DNA from: JABDBE01 sp963832245
Lineage (GTDB): Bacteria > Acidobacteriota > Terriglobia > Terriglobales > Acidobacteriaceae
Assembly (NCBI GenBank): GCA_963832245.1
Contig: CAWHTG010000004.1
Coordinates: 1,240,001-1,304,000, forward strand
Direction: 5' to 3'
DNA length: 64,000 nt
The notes below the pieces were generated by a model. The model did not search any database, had not been told where the DNA came from, and was given only the letters and a program-made list of their open reading frames with translations. Positions 17,750-25,848 of the stretch are shown one piece after another. Numbering within the stretch: the stretch's first letter is position 1; every line of letters starts with the position of its first letter. The position numbers and the translations under genes were made by a program.

Positions 17750-18958
17750 TCAGCATGTGATCGGGGCAACTAGTCGCTTGGCCAGTCGTGACAGGCGCAC
17801 CACGCGATAGAGCGGGTGCAGGGGTTTTGGAAGCTGGATCGCCGACCATTCGCTCAGACTTGGGGTGAAGACTAGACGCCAGAGGAAACGGACACGATCC
17901 TGCCAGCGTTCTCTCAGGCGCGTCATCAGCCAAAAGTAGGCGACTGTTTCGGTGTCGTAGTGCGTGCTGCGTTCAATGATGCGCTGGATTTCATCGGCAA
18001 GGGTTGTGGCTGATGGATCGTATCGCAGGGACTTTTGAATTTGGGGCGGCGGTGACGCGCCGAGCAACCTGTGCGCAAGAAGCAAATTTAGGCTGACGAT
18101 GCGTTCAATTCCCAGCTGCTTGGCTTCGTCGTGAACAACGTCCCAATCGATCTTCTGAGATTTGATGAGCTGGGCAATGTCGCACAGCCACGAAAGCTGA
18201 ACCCAGACATGCTTGGCAGCGTGTACGCAAAGCACGAGCAGGAGATCTTCGCCGCGCAGAGTTCGCAAGGTGCATCCGTCCAAGATGACCTCCTCGGCTC
18301 GGTCGAGAAAGCCAGCTACATCGAATTCAATGGAATAAAAACGGGGTACGATCCGCCACTGCAGGTCCAGCAGATTTCGTCCGGCGGGGCTGTGGAAGAC
18401 GTATCCGCATCCTGAGGCGATGTACGCTGGTTCTTCCTGCTGGCGCAGCTCCGGGCTGCACTCGTGCCCCAAAGCACGCAATGCGGCTTTTGCCTTGAGT
18501 ACATCTTCTGGAATGATGAGAATGTCCAGATCGCTGAACTGGCGCTCGGTCACGTCGCCATAGAGAGCCTTCGCGAGGACCGGTCCCTTATACGGGAGAG
18601 CCTGGATTCCTGCGGATTCAAGATGGCTGAGGACACGTTGCAGTTCAGCGGTAAACCATAACGCCCTACGCGCGTTATCCTGGTAACGCCATCGAAGCGC
18701 GTCGAGGGGCTCGGCCGGAAGCAGATGCGAAAGTTCAGCCAGCACGCTGTACACTTGCGGGACCACGCGATGGTGATCCACAAGCCGCAGCACTTGTTCC
18801 CAATCCAGCGGATTAGCGAGAATATTGCGGGCACGATCGTCCTGAGCAGGCGAATCAGCGCAGCACGCGACCAGCAAATCGAACTCAGAGCCGGAAACCT
18901 GCACGCGCGGATTGGTCGCTTGCGATAGAATGGCTCGTATTTCAGCTGTAGCGGCCAT
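17750..18958 (-). CDS. Nucleotidyltransferase-family protein (NTP_transf_5-like)
   Basis: About 402 aa. The core motif is LPYKGPVLAKALYGDVTERQFSDLDILI, whose GD-like turn and SDLDIL acidic pair match the minimal nucleotidyltransferase family PF14907, often found near surface polysaccharide or peptide-maturation genes. The C-terminal half is helical with no other recognised domain. I prefer the ATG at 18958 over a TTG at 18988; neither has a good Shine-Dalgarno. It converges on the NCS1 gene, and a TTCTCCG/CGGAGAA hairpin in the 69-nt gap may terminate both. Substrate unknown. Confidence 0.7.
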   Translation of the reverse strand: MAATAEIRAILSQATNPRVQVSGSEFDLLVACCADSPAQDDRARNILANPLDWEQVLRLVDHHRVVPQVYSVLAELSHLLPAEPLDALRWRYQDNARRALWFTAELQRVLSHLESAGIQALPYKGPVLAKALYGDVTERQFSDLDILIIPEDVLKAKAALRALGHECSPELRQQEEPAYIASGCGYVFHSPAGRNLLDLQWRIVPRFYSIEFDVAGFLDRAEEVILDGCTLRTLRGEDLLLVLCVHAAKHVWVQLSWLCDIAQLIKSQKIDWDVVHDEAKQLGIERIVSLNLLLAHRLLGASPPPQIQKSLRYDPSATTLADEIQRIIERSTHYDTETVAYFWLMTRLRERWQDRVRFLWRLVFTPSLSEWSAIQLPKPLHPLYRVVRLSRLAKRLVAPITC

Positions 18959-19093
18959 GCCGGAGAGAACAATTATCTTCGGGAACAAACAAACCCAGGG
19001 AGTGGCCGCGCTGGTTACTTTGGTTTCAACTTTGCGTGGCTGCCGGCGAATGAGGATTCATGCACGACGTACAATCAGCCGTAGAGTCCGCAT

Positions 19094-19537
19094 ATGAGTT
19101 CGGGTGCGAAATCGTTTGAAGCAGAGCGGCGCAGTACCCGAATTCGCGCGCAGATCCCTTTCCGGCTCGCCAGCCTGGATCCGGCGGTTGCCTTCAGCGA
19201 GCCTTGTCATACCCTGGTGGTCAACACCGAGGGATGCGGCGTGCGCCTCACCCAGCCCCTTGAACCGGGGCTTCCCGTTTTGCTCGACGAGCTTCCCGGA
19301 GGAACAAGCGCGACAGCTCAGGTGTCGAACTGCGTTCCCCTGGGAACCGAAGGCAAGTACTGGCTGGTGGGTATTGCCCTGGATCAACCAGGAAACATCT
19401 GGTGCATTCGTCCTGCCCCCGAGAACTGGGGGAGCGAGCCCAATCCCGTCGCTGTCGTACCCCCGCCTAAGAAAGAGAACGAGTGGCCCTACTCAGTTTT
19501 TTCCAGCAAGGGAGAAGCACATCCCGGAAGAAAGTAA
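19094..19537 (+). CDS. PilZ-domain protein, probable c-di-GMP receptor
   Basis: A 147-aa protein with the PilZ layout. The basic RRSTRIRAQIPF motif (residues 12-23) corresponds to RxxxR, and VVNTEGCGVRL stands for the usual (D/N)xSxxG loop with Thr-Glu in place of the consensus, so c-di-GMP affinity may be altered. LVGIALDQP is the conserved C-terminal strand. It stands alone between oppositely oriented genes. A second PilZ-like protein is at 26432. Confidence 0.68.
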   Translation: MSSGAKSFEAERRSTRIRAQIPFRLASLDPAVAFSEPCHTLVVNTEGCGVRLTQPLEPGLPVLLDELPGGTSATAQVSNCVPLGTEGKYWLVGIALDQPGNIWCIRPAPENWGSEPNPVAVVPPPKKENEWPYSVFSSKGEAHPGRK

Positions 19538-19710
19538 AGATTTCATAATCCTGTCCGCCTAGCCCCGAGGGGATTTCTTCACTCTGCCAGCATCACGTAG
19601 TCGCACACAAGGTTCCACTCCGGGCCGATCACACCTAATTGCCGCAGGATGAGTCGTTGTGCAAACCACACCACCGTTGGCAACCATCCCGAGATGGGAA
19701 TTTCATCCCG

Positions 19711-22700
19711 CTACGAACACCCGCTCGTACTCCCGCAGCTTCCGCATCTGTAGCAGCTTCCGTTGCGGGTCATGATGGAGCCGCAGAAGGAGCAGGTTGG
19801 GGCGTCGCCCAGGTCGATGATTCCGGCGAGGGCGTCGGCGGCGTGGTGGCTGCCCGTGGCGGGGCCGGGCGAGGACGCCCGGCCTCCACTTACTTCGGTC
19901 GAGCCGTTTATGTCGCCTATTCCTTCTGCTGTCGGCGGCGTGGTTGGCCTCAGGCGCAGGTTCTCGAATAGCATTTGCTGCTGGCCGGTGGAGAAGCGCA
20001 GGTCGAGCCAGCGGAAGATGTAGTCCATGATCGACTTGGCGAAGCCGATGTCGGGATTGCCGCTCCAGCCGCTGGGCTCGAAGCGGGTGTGGGCGAATTT
20101 TTCGCACAGCAGTTTCAGCGGGACGCCGTGTTGCAGGGCGATGGAGACGGCGCAGGAGAAGCTGTCCATGAGGCCGCTGACTGTCGATCCCTCTTTGGCC
20201 ATGGTGATGAAGATTTCGCCTACGCTGTCGTCGGGATAAAGTCCGACGGTGATGTAGCCTTCGTGTCCGCCCACGTTGAATTTGTGGGTGATGGATCGGC
20301 GCTCAGCCTGCAGCTTGTGCCGCACCGCTCGCGGAGGCCCGTTGAGATTTTCTTCTTCGCGTGGAGCAGCCGCCGCGGTCGCATCTTCTTTCTTCGAAAG
20401 CGCAGTAGAGGTTCCAGCCGCACTAAGCGGCTGCGACTTCTTGCATCCATCGCGATAAACAGCGACGGCTTTGAGCCCGAGCTTCCAGGCCTGCAGATAA
20501 GCCTCCATGATGTCTTCGACAGAAGCACTCTCCGGCAAGTTCACCGTTTTAGAAATTGCCCCGGAAATAAACGGCTGAGTAGCCGCCATCATCCGCAGAT
20601 GCCCCATGTAAGCAATCGACCGAGTCCCCTTGGCCGGCTTGAACGAACAATCAAAAACCGCCAGATGCTCATCCCGAATGTGAGGCGCCCCTTCGATGGT
20701 ACCGGTGGCGTCGACGTAGCTGACAATCTTGTCGGCCTCATCATGCGAGTACCCCAGCTTGAAGAGGGCTGTGGGCACTGTGTTGTTCACGATCTTGATC
20801 ATGCCTCCGCCGACCAGCTTTTTGTATTTGACCAGAGCTAGATCGGGCTCTACACCAGTTGTGTCGCAGTCCATCATGAAGCCTATTGTGCCTGTTGGGG
20901 CCAGGACTGTTACCTGGGAGTTGCGGTAGCCGTGTTTTTCGCCTTGAGCCAGGGCTTCGTCCCAGGCTTGTTTGCTGGCTTCGTAGAGCGCGGTGGGGAC
21001 GTTGTTTTTGTTTATGTTGTTGACCGAGGCGCGGTGCATGCGGATTACGTCGAGGAATGGTTCGCGGTTTATGTACCAGCCGGGGCAGGCTCCTCCTGGG
21101 GCTGCCGAGCTTGGCTCGGCCTGACCGGGTCTGAGACCCGGTCCCACATGGCCTAAGTTGGTTTCGGCCAGGCCTTTTTTTGTTGGTTCGGTTGCTGGGA
21201 TTAATGCTGGGCATTGTTCTGCGATCCTTGAGGATTGCAGGTAGGCTTGGCCGCACATTATGGCGGTTACGCAGGCGGCATAGTCGCGTCCGGCGTCGGA
21301 GTCGTAGGGGAGGCCGGCGGCCATTAGCAGGGCTCCCAGATTGGCGTAGCCCAGGCCTAGCGGGCGGTAGTCGTGGGAATTCTTGCCGATCATTTCTGTG
21401 GGGTAGCCGGCGTTGTCTACTAGAATTTCTTGCGCTGTGATTAACACGTCTACTGCGTGACGATAAGCTTCTACGTCGAACGTGCCGTTTGGCGCGAACT
21501 TCAGCAGGTTCAGGCTGGCCAGGTTGCAGGCTGAGTCATCCAGGAACATGTATTCGCTGCATGGGTTGCTGGCGTTGATTCGACTCGTGTTCTTGGAGGT
21601 GTGCCAGCGGTTGACCGTGGTATCGAATTGCATGCCGGGGTCGCCGCAGCGCCACGTTGCATCGGAAATTCTGTAAAGCAGATCTTTGGCTTTGAAAGTT
21701 TGCATGGGGCGGCCGTCTTTCACCGCTTTGGTGCTGAAGTCGGTGTCGCGGAGGACGGCGTACATGAAGTCATCCGTCACGCGAACGGAGTTGTTGGCGT
21801 TCTGGAAAAAGATCGACGAATAGGCTTCGGAGTCTGGTGACGAGCCGTCGTATCCGGCTGCTACCAGCGTGTGGGCTTTGGCTTCTTCTTTCGATTTGCA
21901 CTCGATGAAGTCGATGATGTCGGGATGGTCAATGTTTAGGATTACCATCTTGGCGGCGCGGCGAGTTTTGCCTCCGGATTTGATTACTCCGGCGAAGGCA
22001 TCGAAGCCTTTCATGAAGCTGAGCGGGCCGCTGGCGATACCGCCGCCGCTAAGACCTTCGGTTGAGGAACGCAGCGGCGACAGATTGGTGCCTGTTCCTG
22101 ATCCCCACTTGAAGAGCATGCCTTCGGTCTTGGCCAGGGTGAGGATGGAGTCTAGCGAGTCTTGTACCGAATTGATGAAGCAGGCTGAGCACTGCGGGTT
22201 GCTGTAGCCCGTGACTCCGAACTCGACGCGACCTGTAACGGGATTCCAGTGCCAGTTGCGGGCGTCGGAGTTGGGTTCGATGCGGTCGCAGCCTACGTTG
22301 AACCAGACTGGCGAATTGAATGCCGCGTATTGACGGATGAGGATGTGAGCTAGCTCGTCGTGGAACGTGGCGCCGTCTTCCGGCGTTCTGAAATAGCCTT
22401 GGGCTAGGCCCCAATCACGGATGGTTTCTGCGACACGGGTTACCAAGGCGCGGACTCCTGATTCGCGCTCGGGCGTGCCGATCGTTCCATGCAGATATTT
22501 GCTGGCCACGATGTTAGTCGCAGTCATCGACCAGTCCTTGGGGACTTCGACGTCTTTTTGCTCGAAGATCACGTTGCCTTGGGCGTCGGTGATCTGAGCG
22601 GTGCGGCGTTCCCATTCGACCTCGTCGTAGGGAGACACGCCGGGCTTGGTGAAGAAGCGGCGGAAGGCTAGGCCCGGGGCTTTCTTGGTGGTTGGGACTG

Positions 22701-22740
22701 CGCTTGTGGTCTGGGCTCCTTTAGTAGTGACTTCCGACAT
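19711..22740 (-). CDS. nrdJ: Adenosylcobalamin-dependent (class II) ribonucleotide reductase
   Basis: A 1009-aa class II reductase, which converts ribonucleotides to deoxyribonucleotides with a B12-generated thiyl radical. Core motifs are NPQCSACFINS (redox Cys), NPCSE (Asn, thiyl Cys394, Glu), DDSACNLASLNL (partner Cys) and APTGTIGFMMDCDTTGVEPD. The C-terminus is a Cys-rich zinc-ribbon-like tail (CSFCGSIM...CYRCGSCGS), as in long-form NrdJ. Start ATG at 22740 with GCAGGAG upstream. Two dispersed palindromes are translated in frame (about residues 529-546 and 950-962), making the protein longer than expected. It follows the 245-aa gene on the same strand across 149 nt, so both probably use the promoter and NrdR box near 23950-23990. 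Confidence 0.93.
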   Translation of the reverse strand: MSEVTTKGAQTTSAVPTTKKAPGLAFRRFFTKPGVSPYDEVEWERRTAQITDAQGNVIFEQKDVEVPKDWSMTATNIVASKYLHGTIGTPERESGVRALVTRVAETIRDWGLAQGYFRTPEDGATFHDELAHILIRQYAAFNSPVWFNVGCDRIEPNSDARNWHWNPVTGRVEFGVTGYSNPQCSACFINSVQDSLDSILTLAKTEGMLFKWGSGTGTNLSPLRSSTEGLSGGGIASGPLSFMKGFDAFAGVIKSGGKTRRAAKMVILNIDHPDIIDFIECKSKEEAKAHTLVAAGYDGSSPDSEAYSSIFFQNANNSVRVTDDFMYAVLRDTDFSTKAVKDGRPMQTFKAKDLLYRISDATWRCGDPGMQFDTTVNRWHTSKNTSRINASNPCSEYMFLDDSACNLASLNLLKFAPNGTFDVEAYRHAVDVLITAQEILVDNAGYPTEMIGKNSHDYRPLGLGYANLGALLMAAGLPYDSDAGRDYAACVTAIMCGQAYLQSSRIAEQCPALIPATEPTKKGLAETNLGHVGPGLRPGQAEPSSAAPGGACPGWYINREPFLDVIRMHRASVNNINKNNVPTALYEASKQAWDEALAQGEKHGYRNSQVTVLAPTGTIGFMMDCDTTGVEPDLALVKYKKLVGGGMIKIVNNTVPTALFKLGYSHDEADKIVSYVDATGTIEGAPHIRDEHLAVFDCSFKPAKGTRSIAYMGHLRMMAATQPFISGAISKTVNLPESASVEDIMEAYLQAWKLGLKAVAVYRDGCKKSQPLSAAGTSTALSKKEDATAAAAPREEENLNGPPRAVRHKLQAERRSITHKFNVGGHEGYITVGLYPDDSVGEIFITMAKEGSTVSGLMDSFSCAVSIALQHGVPLKLLCEKFAHTRFEPSGWSGNPDIGFAKSIMDYIFRWLDLRFSTGQQQMLFENLRLRPTTPPTAEGIGDINGSTEVSGGRASSPGPATGSHHAADALAGIIDLGDAPTCSFCGSIMTRNGSCYRCGSCGSTSGCS
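19856..19893. repeat. GGGCGAGGACGCCC-type palindrome in frame within nrdJ
   Basis: GGCCGGGCG-AGGA-CGCCCGGCC forms a perfect 9-bp stem. It is read on the minus strand as VSGGRASSPGPAT, between the catalytic part and the Cys-rich tail of NrdJ. Same type as 17-38 and 22804-22824. Confidence 0.75.
21102..21155. repeat. GACCGGGTCT-type palindrome in frame within nrdJ
   Basis: Two hairpins in series: GCCGAGC-TTG-GCTCGGC and GACCGGGTCTGAGACCCGGTC. On the minus strand it is translated as VGPGLRPGQAEPSSAA between LAETNLG and the conserved NREPFLDVIRMHR stretch. The palindrome matches the intergenic unit at 16127. Confidence 0.8.
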
Positions 22741-22803
22741 TTCTTTTTCTCCTGCGGAGTCTTTGCTCCGCTGCTTATGAATTACAGAAACCTGTGCTTC
22801 GCT

Positions 22804-22824
22804 GGACGGGCGAGACGCCCGTCC
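22804..22824. repeat. GGACGGGCG-type palindrome upstream of nrdJ
   Basis: GGACGGGCG-AGA-CGCCCGTCC, a perfect 9-bp stem with a 3-nt loop, in the gap between the 245-aa gene and nrdJ. It may only be a dispersed unit but would fold in the nrdJ leader. Confidence 0.65.
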
Positions 22825-22889
22825 TCCATCATCATTTCATTGAATACTTTTCATAAACACACTTCTACTCCAGTCCCGGTCTGGAGGGC

Positions 22890-23627
22890 TCAAAAACCGG
22901 ATGGAATCGGCATTGGTGGCCCAATCTGGGCCTGTTTATTTGATGATTCGGTTTGTTCCGAAGCATCTGCCGGGTTTGCAACGGCGGCGGCTAAAGCCGT
23001 GGTTGATGTTGCTGCGCTTGCGGCACGACTGAAGTCGTGCCCTGATACGAATCCCGCTTCTTGGGCATCGCTATTTGATCTCGGCCCGGCATTCTCGGAG
23101 ATATGCCCTGACACGAATCCGGCCGCGCTTTGCTCGGCTCCCCGGACGAGGGCGTCCGCGGCTACGTGGTTGTCCGGGGTGAATTGGGTGTCGTCTGAAA
23201 TGGCTTGCGCTACTCCGGAGACGGCTTCGGCTGAGGAGGCCATCCAGCGCTGTAACGCCGTCAGGGCGGTTCGACGCTGACTTGCGTCCTCGATTACTAC
23301 GTAGCGCGCGAAGCAGCGTCCGCTGGCGAAGCGTTCGCGCGCGGGATTACTGGACAAAAATAGACGGCCCAAGGCCATCCCAAGGTCATTGGCTTCCGCG
23401 ATCTGGAACAGCGCCAGCATCCTTTTTCCTTCGCTGACTCCCAATTCCCCCGGCGCGATTACCTCTTCGCCCAGGGCGAAAAGCCCGGGCTTGCAAGGGG
23501 CGAGCACGAGACTGAAACTGTCCTGGCAACGAAACCAGTTCGACCATTGCAGGCGACGATGATCGAAGGTGGGTTGAACGCCATGGCGAACCAGGGATTC
23601 CGCTACCAGATGGGTCAAGCCTTCCAT
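22890..23627 (-). CDS. Uncharacterised protein encoded upstream of nrdJ
   Basis: A 245-aa protein I do not recognise. The first 150 or so residues look like a normal soluble alpha/beta domain (LTHLVAESLVRHGVQPTFDH, LFALGEEVIAPGELGVSEGKRM, FASGRCFARYVVIEDASQR). The rest is low-complexity and coincides with palindromic DNA units: DALVRGAEQ, then AGFVSGHISENAGP and AGFVSGHDFSRAASAAT, two copies of AGFVSGH. The start is well supported by GAGGAG six nt before the ATG. Position behind a likely NrdR box and directly before nrdJ suggests co-expression with the reductase; function unknown. The original C-terminus may have been overwritten by repeat insertion. Confidence 0.65.
   Translation of the reverse strand: MEGLTHLVAESLVRHGVQPTFDHRRLQWSNWFRCQDSFSLVLAPCKPGLFALGEEVIAPGELGVSEGKRMLALFQIAEANDLGMALGRLFLSSNPARERFASGRCFARYVVIEDASQRRTALTALQRWMASSAEAVSGVAQAISDDTQFTPDNHVAADALVRGAEQSAAGFVSGHISENAGPRSNSDAQEAGFVSGHDFSRAASAATSTTALAAAVANPADASEQTESSNKQAQIGPPMPIPSGF
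22981..23172. repeat. Cluster of palindromic units inside the 245-aa gene
   Basis: Contains CGGCT-AA-AGCCG (22988-22999), the perfect palindrome GGCACGACT-GA-AGTCGTGCC (23022-23041), a direct repeat TGCCCTGAtACGAATCC / TGCCCTGAcACGAATCC (about 23038 and 23104), and CTCCCCGGACGAG...GGCTACGTGG (23138-23171). That last unit also occurs at 30740-30772. All are read in frame on the minus strand. Confidence 0.72.
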
Positions 23628-23783
23628 GAGAGCTCCTCAAATTCTGCCTCGAACGAAGAGGGGGGCGAGCCCTCTCGATGAGGCATTTTCCACAACCGGG
23701 TTGTCAAACTGTTGTCGTTCCCCGTGGGGATGTCCGGAAGACCGGATCGGGAAACGGCCACCGCGTTCTTCAGGCTTCAGGCA

Positions 23784-23809
23784 TCAGGCTTCAGGAATAT
23801 GAAGCCTGA
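23784..23809. repeat. Hairpin in the nrdJ operon leader
   Basis: TCAGGCTTC (23784-23792) and GAAGCCTGA (23801-23809) form a perfect 9-bp stem with an 8-nt loop. A CAGGCTTCAGG copy directly precedes it. It may be a dispersed repeat or an RNA element in the long leader. Confidence 0.6.
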
Positions 23810-23940
23810 CACTTGGTTAAGTTGGCGGGGCGGCGCCGGGCCACTTCGGGCCATGGCGGTCCGCCCCTGTTTTTGCTTTCTTCTACCCTTGCATCGCTTC
23901 GTCTCCGTTTCCGGAGCGTTTACAGCCCTATGGGATGGCA

Positions 23941-23969
23941 ACAGTACTCCCGCCCGTTGTGGCTGTCAA
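23941..23969 (-). promoter_or_regulatory. Candidate sigma-70 promoter of the nrdJ operon
   Basis: On the minus strand, TTGACA (23969-23964, perfect -35) is followed after exactly 17 nt by TACTGT (23946-23941, 4 of 6 for -10). Transcription would run leftward into the 245-aa gene and nrdJ. Confidence 0.55.
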
Positions 23970-23976
23970 GAGGTAA

Positions 23977-23992
23977 TCACTACATATTGTAT
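23977..23992 (-). promoter_or_regulatory. Candidate NrdR box upstream of the nrdJ operon promoter
   Basis: Minus-strand ATACAATATGTAGTGA matches the published NrdR-box pattern acaCwAtATaTwGtgt at 13 of 16 positions, including the core CWATATNTWG. It sits 7 nt upstream of the -35 box. NrdR represses ribonucleotide reductase operons, so place and target agree. The usual second box in tandem is not seen. Confidence 0.55.
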
Positions 23993-24181
23993 CTCAAAGC
24001 AATGACTGCGCAGATGCCCTTTGGTGGATCTTGTTTTCCACAGCGGCCCTCAGTTCGGTGCATTTTCATCGATTTGGCGGCGACCTTTCGGTTCTCCGGC
24101 TCAGCTTCGCTACTCTCCGTGGATGAGGCGTCCGTGGCTACGTGAGCATGGCTCGCGAGACGTCCGTTCCTTCCGCATGGG

Positions 24182-24481
24182 CTAGGCCGTGGCTGCTGAA
24201 GGTGGTGAGTCGCGACGTTTGGGAGCCGGTAGGGCCACGTCGGGCATTCGGGGCGATGGCCAGCGTTCATCCGCGGGACCCATGGCGACGTAAACATCTT
24301 CGAAAATCAACCGGGGCGCGATGCGGCGAGCGCCGTCGGATGATTCCACCAGATAGTCGCCGGGCTCGCCACGATGTTCCCGGCCGAGTGCGTCGATGAA
24401 GAGGAGCGGTTGAGTGAGTTGCCGGGCTTTGATCAGAAAACGCGTGCGATAAATTTTCCATGTAGCCGAGGTTTTTCTCAC
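24182..24481 (-). CDS. Small uncharacterised protein
   Basis: A 99-aa protein starting at GTG, with GAAGGG about 10 nt upstream. It has a basic N-terminus (WKIYRTRFLIKARQL), a central GREHRGEPGDYLVESSDGARRIAPRLIFEDVYV that looks like a small beta domain, and a Pro-rich tail. No signal peptide or membrane segment. I do not recognise the family. It is upstream of the nrdJ operon on the same strand but separated by the candidate nrd promoter, so it is probably a separate unit. Confidence 0.5.
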   Translation of the reverse strand: MRKTSATWKIYRTRFLIKARQLTQPLLFIDALGREHRGEPGDYLVESSDGARRIAPRLIFEDVYVAMGPADERWPSPRMPDVALPAPKRRDSPPSAATA

Positions 24482-24999
24482 GTTTATTTACCCTTCGGGG
24501 GAGGGAGAATGAAAAAGTATTTTTCCGCTTTGCGACTGCCGATTTTCAATTCTTGTCTCTCCAAGTCGGTCTCTTGCCGCAGGCGTGATTGTTGTTGGTT
24601 GAAATGTTGTTGAGGTGAGGACGAATCTATCCGCGCGAGGGGCGGAGGTCAATTACCGAAGTTTGGTGCAATAGAGGAAAAGTTGGCTGAGGTTTTGTTC
24701 GGGGCGAAAGCGATCAAGAAAATTTATCGAGATGATTGATTCAAGCATGTTATGCGCGGTTTTTCTGGCAGATTCAGAATTGGAAAACGACTTGGCTGTT
24801 TCGATCAGGATTATTTCCACAGAGGATGCACAGGAATTGCAGAAATGCTGCTGCAAGTTTTTGATGATCGGTTGTCCCTTGAATCGTACCCGCACCGGCA
24901 CTGCGGAGCTTTGCTCCGCCGGACAGCCGAGGGCGGCTGTCCCCACGTGGTTTTGTCTTGGGCCGAGTCTCGGACCCGGCCCTCCACAAGCTTTGACTC
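24482..24999. other. 518-nt non-coding gap downstream of sodB
   Basis: No credible gene. 24482-24890 is more AT-rich than its surroundings and has no structure I can name. 24898-24992 is a series of three palindromes (listed separately) that may act as the 3' end of the superoxide dismutase transcript. Confidence 0.5.
24898..24992. repeat. Triple palindromic element downstream of superoxide dismutase
   Basis: Three hairpins in a row: GCGGAGC-TTT-GCTCCGC, GGACAGCC-GAGGG-CGGCTGTCC (one-base bulge) and GGGCCGAG...CGGACCCGGCCC. The last is a variant of the GACCGGGTCT palindrome at 16127 and 21102. It ends 8 nt from the end of the minus-strand superoxide dismutase gene. Confidence 0.7.
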
Positions 25000-25641
25000 T
25001 TATCGTCCGGCCATTGCTGGTTCGTGATGGGATTGGAATGTTTTCAGGCGGTTGTTGATTTCATCCCAGTTGACTACGTTCCACCACGCCGCGAGGTATT
25101 CTGGGCGGCGGTTGTTGTACTTGAGGTAATAGGCGTGCTCCCAGACGTCGTTGCCGAAAATGGGGAACAGGCCTTGCGAAATTGGGTTGTCCTGGTTGGG
25201 CGTGCTGATGACTTGCACTTCGCCACTGGGCTTGCCGGCTAGCCAGACCCAGCCGCTGCCAAACTGTTTGGCGCCGGCATCGTTGAACTTGGTCTGGAAA
25301 TCTTTGAAGTTGCCGAAAGTTTTCTTGATGACGTCTGCGATTGCCCCGCTGGGGTCGCCGCCGCCCTTGGGCTTCATGATCTTCCAGTACATTGTGTGAT
25401 TCACGTGTCCGCCGCCATTGTTGCGTACGGTGGCGCGGATGTCCTCGGGGACGGCGTTGAGATCGCGAAGCAATTCCTCGGCACTCTTCGATTGCAGGTT
25501 CGGATATTTTTCCAGAGCAGCGTTCAGATTCTTTACGTAAGTCCCATGATGCATATCGTGGTGCAGTTTCATGGTCTGAGCATCGATGGTCGGTTCGAGG
25601 GCTGAATAGTCATAGGGGAGAGCAGGTAACTCGTGTGCCAT
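25000..25641 (-). CDS. sodB: Superoxide dismutase, Fe/Mn family
   Basis: A 213-aa cytoplasmic enzyme that dismutates superoxide. The metal ligands can be placed: H27 in MKLHHDMHHGTY, the His in GGGHVNHTMYW, and Asp and His in DVWEHAYYLKY. GGGHVNH and STPNQDNP are nearer to Mn-type than Fe-type sequences, so it may be Mn-dependent or cambialistic and the symbol could equally be sodA. The start at 25641 is decided by AAGGAGG seven nt upstream; the 13-codon extension to 25680 has none. No signal peptide. A stress context is offered by MsrPQ at 29687-31424. Confidence 0.93.
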   Translation of the reverse strand: MAHELPALPYDYSALEPTIDAQTMKLHHDMHHGTYVKNLNAALEKYPNLQSKSAEELLRDLNAVPEDIRATVRNNGGGHVNHTMYWKIMKPKGGGDPSGAIADVIKKTFGNFKDFQTKFNDAGAKQFGSGWVWLAGKPSGEVQVISTPNQDNPISQGLFPIFGNDVWEHAYYLKYNNRRPEYLAAWWNVVNWDEINNRLKTFQSHHEPAMAGR

Positions 25642-25848
25642 TTGATTCCTCCTTAAAGGAAGATGATAACGCAAAAACAAAGGATTCTACGAGTGGGCGA
25701 CGCGCTACAGGAATTGCTGTAGGGTCGAGCGCGTGGGCCCGCGAGTCGCCAGTTGCTTATTGGCTGCGCTGGTACATACTGGTTCTGTCATTGAGCCGGT
25801 GACAGACTTCAGGGAGAATCAGGGTATTCAAGTAAGACTGGAGGCGAT

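Larger units (their letters stand above)
23628..24181. other. 554-nt non-coding region: leader and promoter of the nrdJ operon
   Basis: No credible gene on either strand. It contains a nested hairpin at 23645-23685 (TGCCTC/GAGGCA outside, AGAGGG/CCCTCT inside) just before the ribosome-binding site of the 245-aa gene. There is a second hairpin at 23784-23809 (TCAGGCTTC/GAAGCCTGA) with short direct CAGGCTTCAGG repeats beside it. A promoter and NrdR-like box lie at 23941-23992. A degenerate GGCGTCCGTGGCTACGTGAGC repeat unit lies near 24130. The nrdJ operon leader would be about 310 nt. Confidence 0.6.

Noticed and set aside
19104..19562. Plus-strand ORF of 152 aa overlapping the PilZ gene
   Set aside because: Different frame from the PilZ protein, and it lacks any recognisable motif.
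20741..21256. Minus-strand ORF of 171 aa within nrdJ
   Set aside because: Alternative frame of nrdJ, very rich in Arg and Pro.
24653..24946. Minus-strand ORF of 97 aa
   Set aside because: Its N-terminal part is translated from palindromic repeat DNA and there is no ribosome-binding site.
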